A stretch of DNA of 64,000 nt, from NCBI GenBank assembly GCA_031291675.1, contig JARLIO010000021.1:1-64000 (forward strand). Direction: 5' to 3'. Positions 55,021-63,743 of the stretch are shown here, piece by piece. Both the position numbers and the translations under genes were made by a program. The stretch's first letter is position 1, and every line of letters begins with the position of its first letter. The notes under the pieces are model-generated. The model did no database searches. It was given only the letters and a program-made list of their open reading frames with translations, and was not told where the DNA came from. This stretch comes from Azospirillaceae bacterium (GTDB lineage: Bacteria; Pseudomonadota; Alphaproteobacteria; Azospirillales; Azospirillaceae).

Positions 55021-56007
55021 TCAGGTGGGCGGTGGCCGCGACACCAGGCGCCATTCGGAGCCTTGCGAGAAACGCCGGGCCAGGAAGCTGTAGGTCCGCT
55101 TGAGAAGCTGTTCCAGCGCCATGGAGCGATCGATCTTGACCGCGGCCCAGGCATCAATGATCTCATCCCACATCATCATGATCTGATGCAGGTCATCGCG
55201 AACGCCCCGAATATACTCGGTCTGGGATTCGAAATTCCGCAGCATCGCCAGGATTTCACCGGTTTGGGCGTCAACCTGGCTGAAGCGATCATTGAGATCC
55301 GCCAGGGGCGGCGCCGCCAGCGTCTGCATGCGAATTGTTTCGTCATGAAGGCTGCGATCGCGCTTGTAGAGCCGGCTTGCCGTTTCAATGCCGCGCCGCA
55401 CCAGGAGCAGATGATGGAAGCGATCGCGCAGCGCCTCAATATAGGACAACTCCTGAGCCAAATTCTCGATCCGCCGCGCAACAGCCTCTTCGCCGTGATT
55501 ACCCAACACCAGCCGATCAGCGATCATCCGGAACGCCTCCTGAATTCGCGCCCGGGTCTTGGGGTCGTCGACGATCTGTTCCAGCTTATCCAGATCGACA
55601 ATGACCGTTTCACCGCCGGTCAGCCACGACACCAGCTGGACCTGGAGGCGTCCCCGGGCGATCTGCAGATGCCGGTCGTCGACCGACCAGGACGCAGTGC
55701 CATTCAGAAGCTCATTGGGAATACTGTCGCCGGGCCGGATACGCTTGACGAAATTCAAACCTTCGGCGACGACGGTCAACAAATGGCCATCCTCGCTCTC
55801 GGCATCGATATCGAATTCGGCACACAGCTTACTCAGGGGAACCGTGGCCTCAAGCCCCCCGAGCGGCAGGATGAAGCACGGCTCGTCTGATGCGGCGCTG
55901 CGGGAAAACCGGCAGCCCTCGATCGAAAAAACCTTGTGATGAAAGATGAAATGCGTGCTGAGATCACCGGCGGGAAGCAGAGAGCCTTCATTACCCAAGG
56001 TAGCCAT
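55021..56007 (-). CDS. Uncharacterised protein, 328 aa
   Basis: Function not recognised. The first about 130 residues look beta-rich, with a possible small ligand- or nucleotide-binding-type domain (DLSTHFIFHHKVFSIEGCRF, EPCFILPLGGLEATVPLSKL). The C-terminal 200 residues are helical and charged with coiled-coil character (ARRIENLAQELSYIEALRDR, ETIRMQTLAAPPLADLNDRF, QVDAQTGEILAMLRNFESQT). No membrane helix or signal peptide. The ATG at 56007 has GGAGAGG about 12 bases upstream; a TTG at 56034 is possible. A signalling or scaffold role is only a guess from the coiled coils and the neighbouring phosphorelay gene. Confidence 0.7.
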   Translation of the reverse strand: MATLGNEGSLLPAGDLSTHFIFHHKVFSIEGCRFSRSAASDEPCFILPLGGLEATVPLSKLCAEFDIDAESEDGHLLTVVAEGLNFVKRIRPGDSIPNELLNGTASWSVDDRHLQIARGRLQVQLVSWLTGGETVIVDLDKLEQIVDDPKTRARIQEAFRMIADRLVLGNHGEEAVARRIENLAQELSYIEALRDRFHHLLLVRRGIETASRLYKRDRSLHDETIRMQTLAAPPLADLNDRFSQVDAQTGEILAMLRNFESQTEYIRGVRDDLHQIMMMWDEIIDAWAAVKIDRSMALEQLLKRTYSFLARRFSQGSEWRLVSRPPPT

Positions 56008-56194
56008 AACCGCTGTCAACCTCTCCGGGACCAACCCGATATGCGCCCATGACAGGCCACGCGCCCCGAGGGCCCGGCAGGCCCGGCCTGTGCGATGACG
56101 CGTGCTGCCCCGAAGCCATATCCCACCGCGATCGCGCGGCCGATAACGGGTCGCGTGGCAGGGAAACCCGTGGGCCGATCCTTGTCACCCGCCC

Positions 56195-57070
56195 TCACGG
56201 CAATCCCATCGCCCGCAAAGTCAGATCAAGAACCTGATACATCCCGGCGAGATGGGCGCGCTCATCAGCGATCATGTGGGTCTCAAGCGCCAAGGCCATT
56301 TCACCCAGACGGCGAGCCCCAACATTCCACGCCATCCCCTTCAGGGTATGGGCCGGGCGTTTGTAATCGTCTCCGTTCTCGATTGCAACCGTCAAACGAC
56401 GCAGTTCGCCTCGCGCCGCGTCGGCGAATCCACCGAGCGAAACCCGCCAGTCATCAACCCCGAGTGCATCCTCCATCATGGCGATCTGCTCCCGGTCCAG
56501 CAGATCATCGCCCGGATTGGGCGCGGCCCCTTTGGTCTCGGAACTGCCCGTCGCCGGCATTTCGTCACCGGCCTCGGTCGCGATCGGATCCGCCGGCGTC
56601 CGGCGCGTCGCAATCGCGGCGGCAATCTCGGTAAAAAGCGCCTTGAGCCGCAACGGCTTCGTCAAGAAGCCATCCATCCCCGCGGCAATGCAATCCCGAC
56701 GCGATCGTTCCGAGGCATGGGCCGTCAGTGCGATCACGGGAATCCGGCCGCGAGGCCCGGAAAGCGCCCGGATCCGGCGCGTTGCCGTCAGACCATCCAC
56801 CGTCGGCATCTGGACATCCATCAAGACCAGATCCAGATCCTGGTCGCTGACCAATTGAACCGCCTGCCCGCCGTCGCCGGCAACGGTGACGACATGCCCG
56901 GCCCGCTGCAGGATGCCGGCTGCGACCTCACGATTGATCTGGTTGTCATCGACGACCAGAATGCGCAACGGCCCACCGATCACGGTCCGGTCACCGGTCG
57001 CCGGCGCGATCCCGCTCGACGCCGGCGGCAATACGGTCCCGGAAATCCCGAGCCGCGATTCCGTCGACAT
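56195..57070 (-). CDS. Phosphorelay protein with REC and HPt domains
   Basis: About 291 aa. The receiver domain has ILVVDDNQINREVAAGILQR, phosphoacceptor Asp in LDLVLMDVQMPTVDGLTATR, a conserved Thr in VIALTAHAS and Lys in FLTKPLRLKALF. A C-terminal HPt domain has the phosphorylatable His in RPAHTLKGMAWNVGARRLGE. These are the last two modules of a BarA/ArcB-type hybrid kinase, but no kinase core precedes them. The frame stays open upstream to 57481 without recognisable domains; the start at 57070 is an estimate (57088 and 57100 also possible). Confidence 0.78.
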   Translation of the reverse strand: MSTESRLGISGTVLPPASSGIAPATGDRTVIGGPLRILVVDDNQINREVAAGILQRAGHVVTVAGDGGQAVQLVSDQDLDLVLMDVQMPTVDGLTATRRIRALSGPRGRIPVIALTAHASERSRRDCIAAGMDGFLTKPLRLKALFTEIAAAIATRRTPADPIATEAGDEMPATGSSETKGAAPNPGDDLLDREQIAMMEDALGVDDWRVSLGGFADAARGELRRLTVAIENGDDYKRPAHTLKGMAWNVGARRLGEMALALETHMIADERAHLAGMYQVLDLTLRAMGLP

Positions 57071-57538
57071 CCGCAGGCGTCGCGTCATCAGGCCCCGCAT
57101 CGCCACGGCCGCCTGACATCCCCGAGGCATACCCGTCGGGGTGCAACCCTGAAACGCGTGAAACACGCCGGCGCCAGAATAGCAATCGCCGCCAGCCGTC
57201 AGCATATACAAAGGAAACCGCCCGTCTGCGTCACCATGACCCCATCTCGCATCTGAAGGTTGTGACCCGTCGTCCCGGAGCTGTCCGTCCTGAGCCCGGG
57301 GTGAAGCAACACATCCGCGGCACCGCCCTTCCCTCGACCTCGCGACGGGCGGCGCGATGCTGACCGGAAAAACGAACCGCACCGATCTGGCACTGTGCAA
57401 GGCGATCCGCGTCGTAAACGGCAGAACTGCGCCGCGATCAGGCCTCGCCGGTCTCACGAACGCGCGCGGCCGCTGTGACACGCCGCGAACACCTCGACCC
57501 TCATTACTTGTAACAATCTACCTCAGTTTCCACCAGCT
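57071..57538. other. Spacer upstream of the REC-HPt gene
   Basis: About 470 bp between the class-III PLP enzyme stop and the REC-HPt start chosen here. The minus-strand frame is open through most of it but reads as arginine- and proline-rich sequence without domains. Either the REC-HPt protein has an unusual extension or this is leader. No terminator was recognised after the PLP enzyme gene. Confidence 0.35.
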
Positions 57539-58948
57539 TTATTGGGCCGCCGCGCCGTTTAAGCCGCGATGTCCAGCCAGCGCCGCGACGTCATCAAGAC
57601 AGGCGTCGATGATGTCCAGTGCATGGTCGAGTTCGTCGCGTGCAATCGTCAGCGGCGGCGACAGCGTCAAGACGCTGCCCATGGTCACCTTGAAACTCAG
57701 GCCCCGGCTCAGCGCCGCATACAGGGCCGCATCGGCCGCCTCAACCGCGGGCGCGCCGTCCGGGGTCACGAGTTCGATCCCGATCAGCAGACCCGCACCC
57801 CGAATCTCACCAATGAGGGGGCGGTGGCGCGCCGACTCGCGCAGGCGATCGACGGCATGGCGGCCCAGGCTTGCCGCCCGCTCGACCAGGCCCTCGTCCC
57901 GGATGATATCGAGTGTGACCAGGGCCGCCCGGCACAGCACCGGATTTTTTTCGTGGGTGTAATGGCCCAGGGCCTTGTCGGCGGCACGATCGAGGGACGG
58001 TCGCGCCAGCGTGGCCGCAATCGGCAGAACACCGCCGCCCAGCGCCTTGCCAACCACAAGAAGGTCGGGGACAACCCCCGTCTGTTCACTGGCAAACAGG
58101 GTGCCGGTCTTGCCCAGACCGGTCGGGATCTCGTCAAAAATCAACAAGGCGCCATGATCATCGCAGGCACGGCGCACTTCCGCCCAGAACCCGGGCGGTG
58201 GCAGATAAGGTACCGCGCGAACCGGTTCGGCGATCACGGCGGCAATATCGCCTTCCTTTTCAAGAACATAGCGCACCATCCGCGCGCAAGCCATCCGGCA
58301 CGCGTCGAGATCAGGCGCGCCGCTGGCGGACGGAAAACCATAGGGACAGCGGTAACAGGCGAACGGCGCAACATGCTCGGTTCCCGCCAGCAGCGGACCG
58401 ATCCCGTGCGAGCGGAACAGCGCCTCGCCGCCAACGCTGACCGCGCCGAAACCCGCCCCATGAAACGCGTCCCAGAATGACAGGGTCTTGAACCGCCCTG
58501 TGGCGATCCGCGCCAGTTTCAACGCGATCTCGATCGCCTCCGAGCCTCCGGGCGCGAACAGAACCCGCTCCAACCCTGCGGGCGCGACCGCGGTCAGGCG
58601 TTCGGCCAATTCCACCGCCGGTTCGCAGGTGAAGCGCCGCGGCGCAAAAGGCAGGCTGTCCAGTTGATCTTTGAGCGCCTGGATCAGACGGGGATGGCCA
58701 TAGCCGATATGGTGGGCGCTGTTGCCATGGAAATCCATGAAACGTCGCCCGTCCATATCCTCGATCCAGATCCCCGCGGCGTGACGGATCGCCGACAGAC
58801 ACGGCGTCGACAGCGACTGGCGCAGGAACCGTGCCTGGTCGCGGTCCAGCAGGGCCTGGGCTGCGGGACCGACATGCGCGCGCTGCCATGTATCGCGGCG
58901 GGGGCTTAGATTGACATCGCCTTCACGGACGTCATACGCAACCGTCAT
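57539..58948 (-). CDS. Class-III PLP-dependent enzyme, possibly (R)-1-hydroxy-2-aminoethylphosphonate ammonia-lyase (PbfA-like)
   Basis: 469 aa, fold-type I PLP enzyme. Landmarks: GSEAIEIALKLARIATGRFK (phosphate-binding region), SFWDAFHGAGFGAVSVGGEA, LIFDEIPTGLGKTG, and the PLP lysine Lys301 in LLVVGKALGGGVLP. The N-terminus (EGDVNLSPRRDTW, FLRQSLSTPCLSAI) and DFHGNSAHHIGYGHPRLIQA resemble what I recall of PbfA, an aminotransferase-like lyase acting on hydroxylated aminoethylphosphonate. An ordinary omega-amino acid aminotransferase cannot be excluded. No phosphonatase or phosphonate transporter lies beside it. Confidence 0.6.
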   Translation of the reverse strand: MTVAYDVREGDVNLSPRRDTWQRAHVGPAAQALLDRDQARFLRQSLSTPCLSAIRHAAGIWIEDMDGRRFMDFHGNSAHHIGYGHPRLIQALKDQLDSLPFAPRRFTCEPAVELAERLTAVAPAGLERVLFAPGGSEAIEIALKLARIATGRFKTLSFWDAFHGAGFGAVSVGGEALFRSHGIGPLLAGTEHVAPFACYRCPYGFPSASGAPDLDACRMACARMVRYVLEKEGDIAAVIAEPVRAVPYLPPPGFWAEVRRACDDHGALLIFDEIPTGLGKTGTLFASEQTGVVPDLLVVGKALGGGVLPIAATLARPSLDRAADKALGHYTHEKNPVLCRAALVTLDIIRDEGLVERAASLGRHAVDRLRESARHRPLIGEIRGAGLLIGIELVTPDGAPAVEAADAALYAALSRGLSFKVTMGSVLTLSPPLTIARDELDHALDIIDACLDDVAALAGHRGLNGAAAQ

Positions 58949-59707
58949 CGAAAAACTCCGTTGGTATCACGGCCCCGGGCGCACCTCTCGCCACAGATCC
59001 GTCGCCGCACATTGGCCCATGCCATGGCCACGACCGACCGGCGTTCGGCGGGCGACAATATGACTATACATCGATACCGCCCCTCCGATAATCACAGAAG
59101 CATGGAGCGCCACGCGTTGTCCGCACAGACATGCGGTTCGCATCGCCCCGCACAACACGCGGCCCGTGTGTTGGAATTTTTCGCACTACGACACCTATCG
59201 AAAATCTGTCTGTGACGAACAAGTTGAATAAAATAGCGCAATTTCGTTCCAGGTGGCACCATGAAATGCCATTTCACTTAACATATTTCCTATTCTAGTG
59301 AATTTTATCGTCGATAATGCGAAATCATGACGCGATCATTGTTTCTGATATCCATAATAATTTTTCAAATAGCGCGCTATGTGAGATCATTTCTATTTTA
59401 TATTTATACTATATTTCTTGTCGAACAGGTCACCATCGAACATTTCTACACGCAAAGAACATCATTCCGCTAAAACATTCGCTATACCAGCGTCAGAATT
59501 TTTGGTCTCGTCGTGACGAGATTTCAAATAAAGACAATAAGACGCCTTCTACGGAGGAAAGTGTCATTCAAATTTTTAGTATGATGATGTTACGATTCAA
59601 GTCATATAGCTACAAATTGAGGAAAATTCTTTCGTCTTGGTTGGCGTGAAATATTGACCTTTTCAATAATTTCACGACACTACCACGTGGCAAAATGAAC
59701 ACTGGAT
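58949..59707. promoter_or_regulatory. AT-rich, palindrome-dense spacer between divergent genes
   Basis: A 759-bp spacer. From about 59200 to 59700 base composition falls sharply toward AT compared with the GC-rich surroundings. Palindromes: TGAAATG-C-CATTTCA (59262-59276), TTATCG-T-CGATAA (59305-59317), and a long pair GTGAAATATTGA (59646-59657) / TCAATAATTTCAC (59663-59675) with one bulged base, ending 32 bp before the chemoreceptor ATG. A 110-codon frame here (59317-59649) has no coding character. Confidence 0.5.
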
Positions 59708-61408
59708 ATGATCCTCATGCGCATTCGTCATTTTCGGATTTCCGTCAAGATTGCGATCATCTCCTTGATCGCTGTCGTCAGCCTGGTGGCCGCCGAGGCC
59801 GTCACGCTCATTCAGGTTCGACACGACCTTCTTACCGATCGCGAGGCAAAGACCCGGAATGTCGTCGAGACCGCGCAGAGCCTGATTGCGCATTATGAGC
59901 ACTTGGCCCAGAGCCACGCCATGACGGCCGACGACGCCAAAAGTGCCGCGCTGGCTGCCGTGCGCGACCTGCGCTACGACGGCTCGCAGTATTTTCTGGT
60001 CGGTGACGTGAATTCTCATTTGCTGTTGGCCAACGCGTTCAACGCCGCTCAGGAAGGCAAAAGCGGCGACACCTTCAAGGATAGCGACGGAAAATTCTAT
60101 TTCCGGGAATTCATCGAGACCGCCGTCCACAATCAGAGTGGATTCGTCCGCTATAATTTCAAGAAGCCCGGCGGCAATGAACTGGCTCCCAAACTCACCT
60201 ACGTCCAGGGCTTCGCGCCCTGGGGCTGGTTCGTCGCCAGCGGCATCTATATCGACGACATGGATGCCATCTTCCGCCACAAGGCGCTGGTCTCCGGCCG
60301 CATCACCGCCGCCATTCTCCTGATCCTTTTCGGTGCGGTTTACGTGGTTGGACGGGGAATCTCACGGCCGATCCGCACGCTGACCGACATCATGGGCAAG
60401 CTGGCCGCCGGTGATCGCACCGTCGTCATCGCCCATACCAATCGCGGCGACGAGATCGGCCGCATGGCGGATGCCGTTCAGGTCTTCAAGGACAATGCCA
60501 TCGCCATGGAACGCTTGCGTGCCGAGCAGGAACACGCCGGCCGCAACGCCACGACCGAAAGGAAACTCACCATGGCGCGATTGGCCGACAGCCTGGAGGC
60601 ACGCATCCGCGGGATCGTCGAGGGTGTGTCGTCGGCTGCCGTCGAAATGGAAGCAACCGCCCGATCGATGTCGAACATCGCCGACGAGACCCAAGGCAAG
60701 GCGTTAACTGTGGGCTCGGCATCCGAACAGGCCTCAGCGAATGTCTCCACCGTCGCGACCGCGGCAGAGCAGCTCTCGGCATCGATCGGCGAGATCGGGC
60801 GCCAGGTCATGCAGGCTTCGGAGATTGTCGCCCAGGCGACGGACGATGGCCAACGCACCAACACCGTTGTCGAAAGTCTGTCAACCAGCGCCGGAAAGAT
60901 CGGGCAGATCGTCAATCTGATCAATTCCGTCGCCGAGCAGACAAAATTGCTGGCCCTGAACGCCACGATTGAAGCGGCCCGCGCCGGCACTGCCGGCAAG
61001 GGCTTCGCCGTCGTCGCCAGCGAGGTCAAGGGATTGGCTTCGCAAACCGGCCAGGCGACGGACGACATCAGATTCCAGGTGGCCAACGTTCAGAACGAAG
61101 TCCAACAGGCGGTCGAGGCGATCCGCCTGATGTGCAACCGGATCCACGAGGTCGACGTGATCTCGACATCGATTGCCTCATCCATCGAACAGCAAACCGC
61201 AGCGACCCAGGAAATTGCGCGCAGTGTCCAGCATGCGGCGGCAGGCACCCAACAGATGTCGCAAAACATCACCTCGCTGACGGATGCCGCCGGCGCAACC
61301 CGGGTCGCTGCCGGTCAGGTCCTGAGCGCGGCTGCGGATCTGGCCAAAAACGCAACGGCCATCCAAACCGAGGTCGAAGCCTTCGTTGCCGGGATCCGCA
61401 TCGCCTGA
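59708..61408 (+). CDS. Methyl-accepting chemotaxis protein with a single Cache domain
   Basis: 566 aa. First helix KIAIISLIAVVSLVAAEAV, then a periplasmic single-Cache (type 2) sensor (LRYDGSQYFLVGDVNSHLLL, YVQGFAPWGWFVASGIYIDD). The second helix is followed by a HAMP region (ISRPIRTLTDIMGKLAAGDR) and a cytoplasmic signalling helix bundle. The hairpin tip, which contacts CheA and CheW, reads SVAEQTKLLALNATIEAARA then GTAGKGFAVVASEVKGLA. ATGs at 59708 and 59717 are equally possible. Cache sensors of this type often detect small organic acids; ligand unknown. Signals to the flagellar motor. Confidence 0.92.
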   Translation: MILMRIRHFRISVKIAIISLIAVVSLVAAEAVTLIQVRHDLLTDREAKTRNVVETAQSLIAHYEHLAQSHAMTADDAKSAALAAVRDLRYDGSQYFLVGDVNSHLLLANAFNAAQEGKSGDTFKDSDGKFYFREFIETAVHNQSGFVRYNFKKPGGNELAPKLTYVQGFAPWGWFVASGIYIDDMDAIFRHKALVSGRITAAILLILFGAVYVVGRGISRPIRTLTDIMGKLAAGDRTVVIAHTNRGDEIGRMADAVQVFKDNAIAMERLRAEQEHAGRNATTERKLTMARLADSLEARIRGIVEGVSSAAVEMEATARSMSNIADETQGKALTVGSASEQASANVSTVATAAEQLSASIGEIGRQVMQASEIVAQATDDGQRTNTVVESLSTSAGKIGQIVNLINSVAEQTKLLALNATIEAARAGTAGKGFAVVASEVKGLASQTGQATDDIRFQVANVQNEVQQAVEAIRLMCNRIHEVDVISTSIASSIEQQTAATQEIARSVQHAAAGTQQMSQNITSLTDAAGATRVAAGQVLSAAADLAKNATAIQTEVEAFVAGIRIA

Positions 61409-61540
61409 AACGGCCGGATCGCCGCCGCAACACGGTGCCGAGCGCCGCAGATGACGGTCTTGCGAGTCGGCACAGGAATGCGCCAGCGACACGATCGCCG
61501 GTGTCATGTGTCACAAGGGCGGGGATTGGATCATGTGTTT

Positions 61541-61572
61541 TTGCAAAGTCATCCTATATCGTTATAGGATGA
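61541..61572 (+). promoter_or_regulatory. Promoter with overlapping operator upstream of the GntR gene
   Basis: Perfect inverted repeat TCATCCTATA (61549-61558) / TATAGGATGA (61563-61572) with a 4-bp centre. It covers the -10 TATAGG (61563-61568) of a promoter whose -35 is TTGCAA (61541-61546), 16 bp away. This fits autorepression by the GntR/UTRA regulator encoded 44 bp downstream. Confidence 0.75.
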
Positions 61573-61615
61573 TCCAGGTGTCCGCTCTACAATCGACGCG
61601 CTCATGAGGCCTGCC

Positions 61616-62389
61616 ATGGACGACGCCGCACCCGTATTCCATCGTGCCGGCCCCGTCGCCTTGTGGCGTCAGCTTGCCGACCATCTGGCGACCCGCATCG
61701 CCAGCGGCATCGACAAGCCGATGGCGCGCCTGCCCACCGAGCCCGAACTCTGCGCGACCTACGGGATAAGCCGCATCACCGTGCGCCAGGCGATCCGTCA
61801 CCTCGTCGAACACAATCTCGTGACCCGCCACCAAGGCAAGGGGACTTTCGTGGCCAGCCCGGTCATGAAGCACGACCTTCTGGAACTGAAAGGCATCATC
61901 CCGACGATCCAGGAGCAGGGCCTGCCCCTGACCACGAAACTTCTGGATTTAAGGCTGATCGAACCGGACAAGGCGGCCCGGGAGCGGCTGCACACCGACG
62001 AACCACGGCTGCTTCTGTTGCGACGCCTGTATCTGAGCCACGGCGTGCCCTTCGGGATGACCGAGATCACCTTGCCGGCGATCGCCGCCGACCTCACCTG
62101 GGCCCAGGTCGAAGCCCATAGCTGTTACGAGATCCTCGGCATGTTGCTGGGGATCCCGGTTGCCCGGGCTGACGTCACAATCGGTGCGCAGGCAGCAAAC
62201 CGTTCGCTGGCCAATCACCTCGACATTCCCCCCGGAACGCCGCTTCTGCTGTTCGAGCGCGTGTCCCTCTGCGCGGCGCAAATTCCCCGCGAGTACACCC
62301 GCTTCTGGACTCGGGCGGATCGCTACCGTTTCACCATGACGATCGATGACACCGTGCGCAAGGGCGGCTATTTCACGCACATTGGCTGA
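61616..62389 (+). CDS. GntR-family regulator (HutC/UTRA type)
   Basis: 257 aa. The N-terminal winged helix is typical: LWRQLADHLATRIASG, RLPTEPELCATYGISRITVR, QAIRHLVEHNLVTRHQGKGT. It is followed by a UTRA effector domain (LLLLRRLYLSHGVPFGMTEI, ARADVTIGAQAANRSLANHL, GTPLLLFERVSL). GAGG lies 7 bases before the ATG at 61616, which decides against the ATG at 61604. It probably represses itself and the downstream transporter and aconitase-X genes until a metabolite binds the UTRA domain. Confidence 0.9.
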   Translation: MDDAAPVFHRAGPVALWRQLADHLATRIASGIDKPMARLPTEPELCATYGISRITVRQAIRHLVEHNLVTRHQGKGTFVASPVMKHDLLELKGIIPTIQEQGLPLTTKLLDLRLIEPDKAARERLHTDEPRLLLLRRLYLSHGVPFGMTEITLPAIAADLTWAQVEAHSCYEILGMLLGIPVARADVTIGAQAANRSLANHLDIPPGTPLLLFERVSLCAAQIPREYTRFWTRADRYRFTMTIDDTVRKGGYFTHIG

Positions 62390-62427
62390 CAGCGCTTGAC
62401 CAAGTGCATATTCGACAGGAGAGATCG

Positions 62428-63720
62428 GTGAAACTCGGCATAAAATGGAAACCTCGAACGCTTGATCTTGTCCTTTTTCTTCTGTTCACCAGTTATCTCA
62501 TCATTTATATCGATCGCGTCAATCTCTCAACCGCGGCTGGCGCCATAAAACGCGATCTTGGCCTCTCGAATACCGAGCTCGGTCTTGCCTTTTCCGCTTA
62601 CAGCTATCCCTATGCGATCCTCCAACTCGTCGGTGGCTGGTTTGCCGACAGTTTTGGCCCGCGGCTGACGCTTGGGATCTTTGGCGTTATCTTCTCGGTC
62701 GCCACGGCCCTGACCAGCATCATCGGCGGCCTGGGCTCTCTGATGGCGGTGCGCGCCCTGCTGGGTTTTGGCGAGGCGCCCGCTCTGGCAACGGCGACGC
62801 GCGCCTTCGCGAATTGGTGTCCGATCGCGCGCTGGGGCTTTGTGCAAGGGATGGCCCACTCTTTCTCCCGGCTCGGCAACGCGATCACGCCACCCTTCAT
62901 TGCATTGCTGATCACAGCGATCTCCTGGCGTGGCTCGTTCCTGATCACGGGCGTGTTGTCCCTGGGCTGGGTCGCGATCTGGCTGTGGTATTTCCGCGAC
63001 AACCCGGCCGACCATCCCGGGATCACCGCAGCGGAACTTGCAACGCTGCGTGTCCGGACCGGGGAGCAAACGCGCAGTCGCGTCCCGGTCTGGCGCCTGT
63101 TCCGACGGATGCTTCCCGTCATCGCCACCGATTTCTGCTATGCCTGGACTTTGTGGGTCTATCTCAACTGGCTGCCCTCGTTCTTCAGTGAAAGCTATCA
63201 TCTCAATCTCAATAGTTCAGCACTGTTCACCTCCGGTGTTTTCATCGCCGGCATCGTCGGCGACACGCTTGGCGGTGTTATCAGCGACCGGGTGCTGAAG
63301 CGAACCGGCAGTGTCCTCAAGGCCCGGCGCAATGTCATTGTCGGCGGGATGCTCGGCTCGCTGATCCTGCTGATCCCGGTGCTGCTGTTTACCAACCTGA
63401 CCGTGGTGACCATCTTCCTCACCCTGGCGTTTTTCTCGCTGGAGCTGGTGATCGGGCCGTTGTGGTCCGTGCCAATGGATATCTCGCCACGACATGCCGG
63501 CACCGCGAGCGGCTTGATGAATTTCGGCTTTGGCATCGCCGGCATCCTGTCGCCGATCGCCTTCGGTCTCGTGATCGATCGCACCGGCAACTGGCACCTG
63601 CCCTTCGCTTTTTCGATCGGCCTGCTGCTGCTCGGTGCCGCGATGGCCTGCACCATGCGACCCGAGCAGCCGTTCCTGGTGGAAGCCGACACCGCGCCGC
63701 CCCCCAACCAAAGCGCGTGA
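62428..63720 (+). CDS. MFS transporter, anion:cation symporter family
   Basis: 430 aa with about twelve predicted helices. The first helix region LFTSYLIIYIDRVNLSTAAG has the YxDRxNLS signature of the ACS family (transporters of hexonates, phthalate, tartrate and other organic anions). Also FSAYSYPYAILQLVGGWFAD and GFGEAPALATATRAFANW. GTG at 62428 follows AGGAGA at the right distance; a GTG at 62404 is less likely. Located 38 bp after the GntR gene and 23 bp before the aconitase-X gene, so it probably imports the acid processed by that enzyme. Confidence 0.88.
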   Translation: MKLGIKWKPRTLDLVLFLLFTSYLIIYIDRVNLSTAAGAIKRDLGLSNTELGLAFSAYSYPYAILQLVGGWFADSFGPRLTLGIFGVIFSVATALTSIIGGLGSLMAVRALLGFGEAPALATATRAFANWCPIARWGFVQGMAHSFSRLGNAITPPFIALLITAISWRGSFLITGVLSLGWVAIWLWYFRDNPADHPGITAAELATLRVRTGEQTRSRVPVWRLFRRMLPVIATDFCYAWTLWVYLNWLPSFFSESYHLNLNSSALFTSGVFIAGIVGDTLGGVISDRVLKRTGSVLKARRNVIVGGMLGSLILLIPVLLFTNLTVVTIFLTLAFFSLELVIGPLWSVPMDISPRHAGTASGLMNFGFGIAGILSPIAFGLVIDRTGNWHLPFAFSIGLLLLGAAMACTMRPEQPFLVEADTAPPPNQSA

Positions 63721-63743
63721 GCCCACGCCCTGGAGATCTGACA

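Noticed and set aside
59317-59649. A 110-codon frame in the AT-rich spacer
   Set aside because: Low-complexity, Ile/Ser/Tyr-rich translation with no ribosome binding site or family resemblance; expected by chance only partly, but the palindromes suggest regulatory DNA.
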